A stretch of DNA of 42,690 bases, from positions 1 to 42,690 of the forward strand of contig CAMLIZ010000024.1 in assembly GCA_946480245.1 (NCBI GenBank), read 5' to 3'. The notes beneath the pieces were generated by a model. It was not told the DNA's origin. It saw only the letters and a list, made by a program, of their open reading frames with translations, and ran no database searches. A program made the position numbers and the translations under genes. The stretch comes from an uncultured Pseudomonadota bacterium (GTDB lineage: Bacteria; Pseudomonadota; Gammaproteobacteria; Burkholderiales; Burkholderiaceae). This document shows, in pieces, positions 1 through 7,243 of this stretch (within the stretch, counting starts at the first letter, position 1; the number at the start of each line of letters is the position of its first letter).

Positions 1-1241
1 CTTTGCGCGCCGGGGGCCGTGGGGCGGCGCAGGAACGCGGGCAGCACCGGCACGTTCGCGGGTTGCGCTTGCAGACGCAGCTGGCATTGGCCCTTGTCGA
101 GCGCGCCGCGCTGCATCAGGTGGGCGGCCTGTGCGCCCAGGTTGTTCACGGCCTGCAGCTGCAATGCGAGCGCGGTGTAGCTGCCGTTCAGGCCGGGGTG
201 TTCCAGCAGCGTGAAGTTCTGGCCGGCGGCCAGGCTGCGCACGCTGCCTTCGGCGTCGAAACGCAGTGCGTGCTGGCTGTGCGCGCCCAGCGCCAGCGTG
301 GCTGCGCGCGCGGCGTGCGCGCCGTCTTCGTAGCGGTAGGCGCCGGCGCCGTCGTAGTGTTCCAGCGGCGGCAGGTGGGCGCCGGGGTCGCCGCTGTCCT
401 GGCCGGCCACGCCGGCCACGCGCTGGTAGTCCCATGCGGCGCGGGTGGCGGCATTGGGGGTGACGGCGCGCCGCGCGGCAAAGCGGGTGAGCGTGTCCAC
501 GCGGCCGGCGTCGAGCCGGCTGGCGCTGTCGCGCGGCGCGGCAAAGCGCAGGCTGCCGGCATCGGCGCGGGTGGCGAAGCGGTCGGTGATCACCAGGCAG
601 TGGCGTGCCTGGCCGCGCTGGTCGGCGGCGGCGGCCGTGTCGCCGCTCAAATGCTCCACGTGGTAGCTGAGGCCTTCCTCCGCGAGCAGGCGGCTGACGA
701 ACGCGAGATCGCTTTCGCGGTACTGGATGCACAGGCTGCGCTGGCGCAGCGTCTCGCTCACCTCGGTACGCCAATGGGCCTGCGGGTAGTCGCGGAATAC
801 ATCCTCCACGATCTGCAAGGCGCTGCGATCCTGGTAGACGAAGCAGTCCTCGCGGTGCGCCAGCAGGCTCAGCCACGGGCGCATCACCAGGCGGTAGCGC
901 GCCAGCCCGCCGTCGGCGCCGAGCTGGGAGGCCTGCAGCACGTAGCCGTGCCACGGGCGGTAGCTGCCGTCGGGCTGCAGCAGGCGCAGCGTGATCTGCT
1001 CGCCGAGCAGCGCGTGCAGATCGAAGAAGGCACTGGTGGCCAGCACCGTGAGGTCGATCTCGAAGGGCTCGTTCACCGCCTCGTGCACGCGGGCCTGCTC
1101 GGCCACGAAGCTGGCGCCGGGCAGTGCGGTGTCCACCTGCAGTAGCCGTTGCTGCTGCAGCAGCGGGGCCGCCAGCTGGCCGAGCAGGTCGCCCAGGCCA
1201 GGCACGGCAATGCTGCCGGCGAAATCGTCGATCTCGTGCAT
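1..1241 (-). CDS. vgrG: Type VI secretion tip protein VgrG (TssI), N-terminal part, cut by the window edge
   Basis: This is an open reading frame of about 413 residues that runs off the left end of the window without a stop. It begins MHEIDDFAGSIAVPG and has a clear ribosome site (GAGGGAG) just upstream of the ATG. The visible part fits the gp27/gp44-like N-terminal domain of VgrG: a beta-rich region containing FVAEQARVHEAVNEPFEIDL, then LLGEQITLRLL and FVSRLLAEEGLSYHVEH, all typical of the TIGR03361-like Rhs/Vgr family. VgrG trimers form the puncturing tip of the type VI secretion needle and carry effectors. The gp5-like spike and any C-terminal effector domain lie outside the window. No other type VI gene is visible here, so it may be an orphan vgrG island. 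Confidence 0.85.
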   Translation of the reverse strand, partial: MHEIDDFAGSIAVPGLGDLLGQLAAPLLQQQRLLQVDTALPGASFVAEQARVHEAVNEPFEIDLTVLATSAFFDLHALLGEQITLRLLQPDGSYRPWHGYVLQASQLGADGGLARYRLVMRPWLSLLAHREDCFVYQDRSALQIVEDVFRDYPQAHWRTEVSETLRQRSLCIQYRESDLAFVSRLLAEEGLSYHVEHLSGDTAAAADQRGQARHCLVITDRFATRADAGSLRFAAPRDSASRLDAGRVDTLTRFAARRAVTPNAATRAAWDYQRVAGVAGQDSGDPGAHLPPLEHYDGAGAYRYEDGAHAARAATLALGAHSQHALRFDAEGSVRSLAAGQNFTLLEHPGLNGSYTALALQLQAVNNLGAQAAHLMQRGALDKGQCQLRLQAQPANVPVLPAFLRRPTAPGAQ

Positions 1242-1361
1242 ACGCTCCCTCGCGTTGTTATCACTGCCCCCCGGGGAGAGCAGCGCGCGCGATTTTGCGT
1301 AGCGGGGTGGAAGCGGCCCACCCCCAGACCGAAGGAAGGTGTAACCGGTTGCGATGTGGTG

Positions 1362-1955
1362 CTAGCGCACCTCGGCTATCGCGCGCCGGCGCATCTCCGC
1401 CAGCAGCTGCTCGTAGGTGCGCCGGGTCTGGTTGGCGATCACCGTGGGGCCGATCAACGGAGGCATCCACGCGTTGGGGATGTACTCGCCGTGGTTCACC
1501 ACCAGCACCTGGCCGTCCGGCGCCGTGCGCACGTGGGTGGTGTAGGCATAGCTCTTGAAGTCACCGCTGATCAGCGTGGCGCGGATCTCGGTGGGAGGCT
1601 GCAGCTCGATGCGCCGCAGCGAGGCGAGCTTGAAGTGGAACGGCCCGACGTGGCTCTCGGTGAGCTGGTCCACCTCCAGCACATTACCGTCGCGCTTGAC
1701 CACCGCGCTGCGCGGCAGGTTGGAGACGAACGAACCCATGTGGTCGTAGTCGGTGAGCACCGCCCAGGCCACTTGAGGCGGCACGGCCACCACCGCCTCC
1801 ACGTCCACCACCACGAGATCGCCGCGGCGATCCACGCGCACCTTCACGTCGTCGGCCGGCGCTTGCGCGTCGGCCGGCCGCCCAATTGCCAGCAGCGCCA
1901 GCGTCAACACAGGGTGGGGCAGCAGGCGGCGCAGGGTGGGCATGGCGGCGATCAT
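1362..1955 (-). CDS. Secreted SRPBCC/START-like ligand-binding protein
   Basis: This 197-residue protein has a hydrophobic N-terminal signal (residues about 8-30, ending near ADAQA) that predicts export to the periplasm. The rest resembles a SRPBCC (polyketide cyclase/coenzyme Q-binding, START-like) fold: an early strand ending VEAVVAVPP, then QVAWAVLTDYDHM, a middle of alternating strands, and a C-terminal helix (RTYEQLLAEMRRRAIAEV) that would close the hydrophobic cavity. The start is 4 bases after the stop of the MmgE/PrpD gene, so it is probably the last gene of that catabolic operon. A second ATG 12 bases later is possible. Its ligand is not apparent from the sequence. Confidence 0.7.
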   Translation of the reverse strand: MIAAMPTLRRLLPHPVLTLALLAIGRPADAQAPADDVKVRVDRRGDLVVVDVEAVVAVPPQVAWAVLTDYDHMGSFVSNLPRSAVVKRDGNVLEVDQLTESHVGPFHFKLASLRRIELQPPTEIRATLISGDFKSYAYTTHVRTAPDGQVLVVNHGEYIPNAWMPPLIGPTVIANQTRRTYEQLLAEMRRRAIAEVR

Positions 1956-1959
1956 CTCA

Positions 1960-3333
1960 TCACGACCCTTCCGCTGGGAGCCAGGTTTGCACCTGGGGCG
2001 CGTCCGCCAAACGCCACGCGCGCTCGGTCACGGCGCGCATCTCGCGTTCACTCGCGCCGCCCGCGAACGCCGCCAGGCGCTGCGCCTTCAGCGCCAGTTG
2101 CTCACGGCTGAGCGTGTTGCCCGGGTCGCCCTTGGGCTCGTCGACGCGGCCGTGCAGGCTGCGGCCGTCGGTGGCGAGCACGCTCACCTTGCCGATCCAG
2201 CGTGCCGGGTAGACGTCGTCCACCTCGGGGTCGAGCTGCATGCGCACACGCTCGCGCAGCGCGATGGTCTCGGGGTCGTGCCAGTGCAGCTCGAATTCCG
2301 TGAGGCCGGCCTGGCCGAAGCGCGCGGCCAGCGCCAGCACCGTGCCCATCGAGAACTTGGCCTGGTGCACGGTCTGCGGATCGAGCACCGGTCCCAGCAC
2401 GTCGAGCGCGCCCTGGTGCACCTGTGTCACCACCTCGGCAATCTGCGCCGGCCGCAGGTCGTGTTGCTGCATCACCTGCAGCAGCGCGTCGGCTGCGGGA
2501 TGGGTGTGGCGGCAGGAGGCGTGCCACTTGAACGAGGTTTCGGCGGTGGCCCAGCGTGTGCCCAGGCCATCGGTCAGGCGCGCGGGATCGGCGTCGCTCG
2601 ACATGCCGGCCGCCAGGCCCTGCGCGCCGTCGAGGATGCGCCGTGCCCCGGTGAACCCGTCGCGCGCCAGGTAGGCGGCGGTGAGGCCGGCCGCGGCGGC
2701 ATGGGCGGTGTGCAGTTGCTTGGAGTCCGCCGCGTCGCGCAGAAACTCCCACAAGCCGCCCGACTGCGTGCCCGCCGAGCCGAAGGCATGCAGCATCTGC
2801 TCGGGCGTGAGCTCGAGCAGGCGGCCCACCGCGGCGGCGGCGGCCAGCGTGCCGGCCGTGCTGGTGGTGTGGAAGACGCGGTAGTGCGAGCGGCCCAGGA
2901 ACTCGCCCACGCGGATGCCCACCTCGTAGCCTGCCACCAGGGCCTGCAGCAGCGCGCGGCCGTCGGCGCCGATGGCCTGGGCCACGGCCAGCGCCGGCGG
3001 CATCACCACCGCGGCGGGATGGAACACCGAGCCGTTGTGCACGTCGTCCTGCTCGGCGTAGTGGGAGGCAGCGGCATTGGCCATCGCGGCCACCAGCGGG
3101 CTGCTGCGGCGGCGATGGATCAGGATCTCGCTGGCGCCGTCGGCCGGGCCCATGCTCTCGGCAAAGCGCGCGATCGTCTCCACCGGCCGTGCGCCTTTGC
3201 CGGCAAGGGCGCTGGCGAACCAGTCCAGGAACAGGTCTTCGGCGCGGCGCAGCACCGGCGCGGGAATGTCGGCGATGTGCAGCGTGGCGGCAAAGCCGGC
3301 CAGGGCCTGGCCCGGGTGCATGGCGGTGTTCAT
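1960..3333 (-). CDS. MmgE/PrpD family protein (2-methylcitrate dehydratase / cis-aconitate decarboxylase superfamily)
   Basis: This 457-residue protein has the usual length and layout of the MmgE/PrpD family: an all-helical N-terminal domain (ALAGFAATLHIADIP, LFLDWFASALAGKGARPV), the family segment HYAEQDDVHNGSVFHP, and a C-terminal alpha/beta domain. The family includes 2-methylcitrate dehydratase, cis-aconitate decarboxylase and several uncharacterised hydro-lyases, so substrate cannot be assigned from similarity alone. It follows the CoA-transferase gene by 30 bases on the same strand. The neighbours (CoA-transferase, acyl-CoA dehydrogenase, MaoC-like hydratase) suggest it acts on a dicarboxylic or tricarboxylic acid before or after CoA activation. 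The ATG at 3333 opens the recognisable N-terminus. Confidence 0.85.
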   Translation of the reverse strand: MNTAMHPGQALAGFAATLHIADIPAPVLRRAEDLFLDWFASALAGKGARPVETIARFAESMGPADGASEILIHRRRSSPLVAAMANAAASHYAEQDDVHNGSVFHPAAVVMPPALAVAQAIGADGRALLQALVAGYEVGIRVGEFLGRSHYRVFHTTSTAGTLAAAAAVGRLLELTPEQMLHAFGSAGTQSGGLWEFLRDAADSKQLHTAHAAAAGLTAAYLARDGFTGARRILDGAQGLAAGMSSDADPARLTDGLGTRWATAETSFKWHASCRHTHPAADALLQVMQQHDLRPAQIAEVVTQVHQGALDVLGPVLDPQTVHQAKFSMGTVLALAARFGQAGLTEFELHWHDPETIALRERVRMQLDPEVDDVYPARWIGKVSVLATDGRSLHGRVDEPKGDPGNTLSREQLALKAQRLAAFAGGASEREMRAVTERAWRLADAPQVQTWLPAEGS

Positions 3334-3363
3334 CTTGCGGTTCGCTTGCGGTGAGTCGGTGGA

Positions 3364-4539
3364 TCAGACGGCGCCGGCCTCGTGCAGCGCGGCGATGCGG
3401 CTGTCCGGCAGGCCCAGCTCGCGCAGGATGGCGTCGGTGTGCTGACCGAGCGCGGGCACGGCGTCCATGCGCGCGTCGCCCGCGGCCTGGCCCGGCGGCC
3501 ACAGCGCGGGCACGGGGCCGGCGGCGGTGTCCACCTCGGTCCATCGCGCGCGCGCGGCCAGCTGCGGGTGTTGCCACAGGTCGTGCATGTCGTTCACATG
3601 CGCGTTGGCGATCTGCGCCGCGTCCAGCCGTGCGATCAGCTCGTCGGCGCTGAGTGCGGCAAAGGCCTGCACGATGATCGCGCGCAGCTCGCCACGCGCC
3701 TGGCTGCGCCGGCTGTTGGTGGCAAAGCGCTCGTCCTCGGCCAGCGCCGGCTGCTGCAGCACCTGAGCGCAGAACACACGCCATTCGCGCTCGTTCTGCA
3801 GGCCCAGCATCACGGTTTTGCCGTCGCCGGTGGGGAAGGGGCCGTAGGGGTAGATGGTGGCGTGCGCCGCACCGGCGCGCGGCGGCGGCGCGGCGCCGTC
3901 GAAGGCGTAGTACAGCGGGTAGCTCATCCACTCGGCCATGCTCTCCAGCATGGACACGTCGATGCGCTTGCCCAGGCCGGTGCGCCCGCGCTCGATCAGT
4001 GCGGCCAGGATGTTGCCGTAGGCCGCCATGCCCGCGGCGATGTCGGCGATGGAGCAGCCGGCCTTCACCGGCTCCTGCGGCGTGCCGGTAACCGACAGGA
4101 AGCCGCTCTCGCTCTGGATCAGCAGGTCGTAGGCCTTCTTGTCCCGATAAGGGCCGTCGCTGCCGTAGCCGGAGATGTCGCACACGATCAGCTTCGGGTG
4201 CTGCGCATGCAGCGCCTCGAACGACAGCCCCAGGCGCGCGGCAGCGCCGGGGGCCAGGTTCTGCACCAGCACGTCGGCGCGGGCCACCAGCTGCGCCAGC
4301 ACCTCGGCGGCGTGCGGGTGCTTCACGTCGAGCGTGAGGCTTTCCTTCGAGCGGTTGGTCCATACGAAGTGCGAAGCCAGGCCCTTCACGCGCTCGTCGT
4401 AGGCGCGGGCGAAGTCGCCGCTGCCCGGGCGCTCCACCTTGATCACGCGCGCGCCCAGGTCGGCCAGCTGCCGGGTGCAGAACGGTGCGGCGATCGCGTG
4501 CTCCAGCGTGACCACCGTGATGCCTTGCAGCGCGCGCAT
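3364..4539 (-). CDS. Class III CoA-transferase (CaiB/BaiF family)
   Basis: This 391-residue protein is a family III CoA-transferase, which moves CoA between carboxylic acids through an aspartyl-CoA intermediate. Visible hallmarks are the N-terminal GITVVTLEHAIAAPFCTRQL, LGARVIKVERPGSGDFAR, the SLTLDVKHP strand, DVLVQNLAPGAAARLGL, and YDLLIQSESGF, whose Asp138 matches the catalytic aspartate position. The ATG overlaps the stop of the acyl-CoA dehydrogenase gene (TGATG), with AGGAG about 7 bases upstream, which indicates translational coupling. Related enzymes include succinyl-CoA:mesaconate/itaconate and formyl-CoA transferases. The hydratase and PrpD-like neighbours favour a branched or unsaturated dicarboxylate, but the acid is not proven by sequence. 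Confidence 0.9.
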   Translation of the reverse strand: MRALQGITVVTLEHAIAAPFCTRQLADLGARVIKVERPGSGDFARAYDERVKGLASHFVWTNRSKESLTLDVKHPHAAEVLAQLVARADVLVQNLAPGAAARLGLSFEALHAQHPKLIVCDISGYGSDGPYRDKKAYDLLIQSESGFLSVTGTPQEPVKAGCSIADIAAGMAAYGNILAALIERGRTGLGKRIDVSMLESMAEWMSYPLYYAFDGAAPPPRAGAAHATIYPYGPFPTGDGKTVMLGLQNEREWRVFCAQVLQQPALAEDERFATNSRRSQARGELRAIIVQAFAALSADELIARLDAAQIANAHVNDMHDLWQHPQLAARARWTEVDTAAGPVPALWPPGQAAGDARMDAVPALGQHTDAILRELGLPDSRIAALHEAGAV

Positions 4540-5705
4540 CAGAAGCTCCTCGGCAGCCCGAGCACGTGCTCGGCAACGTGCGCGAGGATCAGGTTGGTGG
4601 AGATCGGCGCCACCTGGTACAGCCGCGTCTCGCGGAACTTGCGCTCCACGTCGTATTCCGCCGCAAAGCCGAAGCCGCCATGCATCTGCAGGCACACGTT
4701 GGCCGCCTCCCACGAGGCCTTGGCGGCCAGGTACTTGGCCATGTTGGCCTCGGTGCCGCAGGGTTGGTGTGCATCGAACAGCTCGCAGGCCTTCCAGCGC
4801 ATCAGGTCCGCGGCCTCGATCTCGATGTGCGCCTCGGCGATCGGGAACTGCACGCCCTGGTTCTGCGCGGTGGGGCGGCCGAACACCACGCGGTCCTTCG
4901 TGTAGGCGGTGACGCGGTCGATGAACCAGCGGCCGTCGCCGATGCACTCGGCGGCGATCAGGGTGCGCTCGGCGTTGAGCCCGTCCAGGATGTACCGGAA
5001 GCCCTTGCCTTCCTCGCCGATCAGGTTCTCCGCGGGGATCTCGAGGTTCTCGAAGAACAGCTCGTTGGTCTCGTGGTTCACCATGTTGGGGATGGGCCGC
5101 ACCGTCAGGCCGTGGCCGATGGCCTCGCGCAGGTCCACGATGAAGATCGACATGCCCTCGCTCTTGCGCTTGACCTCGGGCAGCGGCGTGGTGCGCGCCA
5201 GCAGGATCATCAGGTCCGAATGCTGCACGCGCGAGATCCACACCTTCTGGCCGTTGACCACGTAGCGGTCGCCCTGGCGCACCGCGGTGGTCTTGATCTT
5301 GGTGGTGTCGGTGCCGGTGGTGGGCTCGGTGACGGCCATGCTCTGCAGGCGCAGTTCGCCGCTGGCGATGCGCGGCAGGTACTCGCGCTTCTGCGCCTGC
5401 GAGCCATGGCGCAGCAAGGTGCCCATGTTGTACATCTGGCCGTGGCAGGCGCCGGAGTTGCCGCCGCTGCGGTTGATCTCCTCCATGATCACCGAGGCTT
5501 CGGCCAGGCCGAGACCGGAGCCGCCGTACTCCTGGGGGATCAGCGCGGCCAGCCAGCCGGCCTGCGTGAGCGCATCGACGAAGGCCTCGGGGTAGCCGCG
5601 CACCTCGTCGATGCGGCGGTGGTAGTCGTCCGGGAATTGGCGGCACAACGCGCGCACGCCGTCACGGATCTCCTGATAACGGTCGGGGGTGGGGTTCTGG
5701 GTCAT
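4539..5705 (-). CDS. Acyl-CoA dehydrogenase family protein
   Basis: This 388-residue flavoprotein has the three-part acyl-CoA dehydrogenase fold: an N-terminal helical domain (GVRALCRQFPDDYHRRIDEV, ALIPQEYGGSGLGL), a middle beta-domain with AVTEPTTGTDTTKIKT and VVNGQKVWISR, and a C-terminal helical domain ending in ANVCLQMHGGFGFAAEYDVE. It would bind FAD and pass electrons to electron-transferring flavoprotein. The canonical catalytic glutamate motif (YEGT-like) near the C-terminus is replaced by LYQVAPISTNLIL, so the base must lie elsewhere or the chemistry differs. The ATG at 5705 lies 4 bases after the hydratase stop. The frame stays open upstream, but that part belongs to the antisense of the hydratase. 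Confidence 0.9.
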   Translation of the reverse strand: MTQNPTPDRYQEIRDGVRALCRQFPDDYHRRIDEVRGYPEAFVDALTQAGWLAALIPQEYGGSGLGLAEASVIMEEINRSGGNSGACHGQMYNMGTLLRHGSQAQKREYLPRIASGELRLQSMAVTEPTTGTDTTKIKTTAVRQGDRYVVNGQKVWISRVQHSDLMILLARTTPLPEVKRKSEGMSIFIVDLREAIGHGLTVRPIPNMVNHETNELFFENLEIPAENLIGEEGKGFRYILDGLNAERTLIAAECIGDGRWFIDRVTAYTKDRVVFGRPTAQNQGVQFPIAEAHIEIEAADLMRWKACELFDAHQPCGTEANMAKYLAAKASWEAANVCLQMHGGFGFAAEYDVERKFRETRLYQVAPISTNLILAHVAEHVLGLPRSF

Positions 5706-5709
5706 TGGG

Positions 5710-6558
5710 TCAGGCAAACGTGGCTTGGGCCTGCATGGCCATCTGGCCCTGCGGGCCGCGCGCCCACAGCACGGCCTCGCGCGCGCCGGCCATGCGGCCA
5801 CACACGTCGAACGGCGCGCTGTCGAACAGCGGCGCGAGCGCACGGAACGAGAAGGCGGCCAGCGTGCGCTGCGGCTGCTGGCGACGCAGCAGGTCCACCA
5901 GCAAGGTGGCGATCAGCGGCCCGTGCACGACGAGGCCGGGGTAGCCCTCCACCTCGGTCACGTAGCTGCGGTCGTAGTGGATGCGGTGGCCGTTGAAGGT
6001 GAGGGCGGAGTAGCGGAACAGCAGCACCGGATCGGGCGTGATCGTGCGCGCGAAGGCGGCGTCGGCCGCAGCCGCCTCGGGCGCGGCGGCAGGCGCGCCG
6101 CGGGCCGGTGCCTCGCGGTACACGATGTCGTGCTCCTCGGTGAGGGCCACGCCCGCGGCGTCGGCGATCTCATGGCGCACGCGCACGAACACCAGCGCGC
6201 CGCTCTTGCCGTGCTTGCTGCTGATGTCGGCAATGCGCGAGGTGCGCTGCACCTCGTCGCCCACGCGCAGCGGCTTCAGGAACTGCAGGCGCCCCCCCGC
6301 CCACATGCGGCGCGGCAGCGGCACCGGCGGCAGGAAGCCGCCGCGCCGCGCATGGCCGTCGGGGCCCAGCTGCGACTGCGGCTCGTGGGGCAGGAAGTAC
6401 AGCCAGTGCGCCAGCGGCGGCAGCGGGTCGCCGGGCTGCGGTTCGGGCTCGGCGCGGTCCAGCGTGGCGTTGAAGCCGCGCAGCGGCGCGGCGGTGAGGT
6501 GGTCGGTGCGCTGCTCGATGCGGCCGAGCCAGTCATTCAGGGCGAGGGTGTCGGTCAT
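5710..6558 (-). CDS. MaoC/HTD2-like hydratase (mesaconyl-C4-CoA / itaconyl-CoA hydratase type)
   Basis: This 282-residue protein is a double hot-dog hydratase. The N-terminal half (LPPLAHWLYFLPHEPQSQLG, GGFLPPVPLPRRMWAGGRL) matches the FAS1-like dehydratase domain. The C-terminal half carries LTFNGHRIHYDRSYV (His191, His194, Asp196) and GYPGLVVHGPL (His212), the conserved active-site region of mesaconyl-C4-CoA and itaconyl-CoA hydratases. Such enzymes hydrate an unsaturated acyl-CoA to a hydroxyacyl-CoA. It is the first gene of the 6558-1362 operon. The ATG was chosen because the family N-terminus begins here; a weak GGAAG lies upstream. No citramalyl-CoA lyase is visible in the window, so the full pathway cannot be confirmed. 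Confidence 0.8.
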   Translation of the reverse strand: MTDTLALNDWLGRIEQRTDHLTAAPLRGFNATLDRAEPEPQPGDPLPPLAHWLYFLPHEPQSQLGPDGHARRGGFLPPVPLPRRMWAGGRLQFLKPLRVGDEVQRTSRIADISSKHGKSGALVFVRVRHEIADAAGVALTEEHDIVYREAPARGAPAAAPEAAAADAAFARTITPDPVLLFRYSALTFNGHRIHYDRSYVTEVEGYPGLVVHGPLIATLLVDLLRRQQPQRTLAAFSFRALAPLFDSAPFDVCGRMAGAREAVLWARGPQGQMAMQAQATFA

Positions 6559-6604
6559 CGGTGCCGCTTCCCGGGGGCAAAGCCGGTAGCGTGCGCTGCC
6601 TGCG

Positions 6605-6628
6605 GCGAATGCGCAATTTGCGATTCGC
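6605..6628. promoter_or_regulatory. Candidate operator: 24-bp imperfect inverted repeat upstream of the catabolic operon
   Basis: The outer arms are GCGAA and TTCGC, and the inner arms are CGCAA and TTGCG, separated by 2 and 1 bases respectively. The element sits about 47 bases ahead of the hydratase start on the minus strand and in the gap after the preceding gene. Position and symmetry suit a regulator binding site. No regulator gene is adjacent, so the role is inferred. Confidence 0.35.
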
Positions 6629-6649
6629 CAAAGGGCCGTTCGGCGCCGC

Positions 6650-7180
6650 TTAAGACGCCAGGCCGGGCAGCGAGCGCAGCACCAGCGCCGCCTCCTCGAC
6701 GAGGCCCGGTGCGGGCGGACCGCTCGGCGTGGTTTCCTTGTCGTGCAGCAGCTCGATCTCCCGGCACAGCGCCCGCCGTTCGTCGATGTCGCTGGCCGCC
6801 CGCAGCGCGGGCACGAAGGCACGCGCATCCTCGGCCAGCTGAAGCGCCACCCCCTGTGCAAACTTGTGCAGCAAGTCGTTGAAGCGGTCGGACTGGGCGG
6901 GCGTGACCATCAGCTCGGCCAGCGCGCGCTTCAGCCTCACGTGCACCTTCAGCGTCTCGGAGTTCACGCCTTTCCAGCGCGCGCGCCGCAGCACCGGAAA
7001 CAGCAGCTGCTCGCGCACCCGCACATGGAGTGCGCCGCGGTCCAGCAATTCACGCAACAGCTGCGGGCGCGCTGCCGCAGACGCACAGCTCAATGCGTCT
7101 GCGATCGATTCGAGCCGGGCCAGCTGCGCCCCCAACAGCACGGTGCAGTCCATGGTCACAGCGCCAAGGGCAATCGCCAT
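6650..7180 (-). CDS. Hemerythrin-like HHE domain protein
   Basis: This 176-residue, mostly helical protein resembles HHE cation-binding (hemerythrin-like) proteins. The best anchor is ALHVRVREQLLFPVLRRA, matching the HxxxE...LFP helix of the family; further histidines (His80, His105, His147) occur on later predicted helices. Hemerythrin-like domains bind a diiron site and sense or store O2 or NO. The metal ligands are less complete than in canonical members, so metal binding is uncertain. An alternative start is the ATG at 7153. It is transcribed divergently from the hybrid histidine kinase 63 bases away. Confidence 0.55.
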   Translation of the reverse strand: MAIALGAVTMDCTVLLGAQLARLESIADALSCASAAARPQLLRELLDRGALHVRVREQLLFPVLRRARWKGVNSETLKVHVRLKRALAELMVTPAQSDRFNDLLHKFAQGVALQLAEDARAFVPALRAASDIDERRALCREIELLHDKETTPSGPPAPGLVEEAALVLRSLPGLAS

Positions 7181-7243
7181 ACCCGCGAACGCCCGGTGGG
7201 CACGGCGACTGCCGAGGAGGACCAACCGACGCTGCACCCGCCC

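Noticed and set aside
3..1145. Long plus-strand frame opposite VgrG
   Set aside because: It has no recognisable domain and a composition rich in Arg, Ala and Gln; the minus strand encodes clear VgrG sequence.
1304..1324. Inverted repeat GGGGTGG/CCACCCC between the SRPBCC gene and vgrG as a terminator
   Set aside because: The stem is only 7 bp and no T-tract follows in the minus-strand direction; it may be a weak structure but is not supportable as a terminator.
2102..4576. 824-residue minus-strand frame across the PrpD and CoA-transferase genes
   Set aside because: It is in another frame than both recognised proteins and is Arg/Ala-rich low complexity, typical of GC-rich shadow frames.
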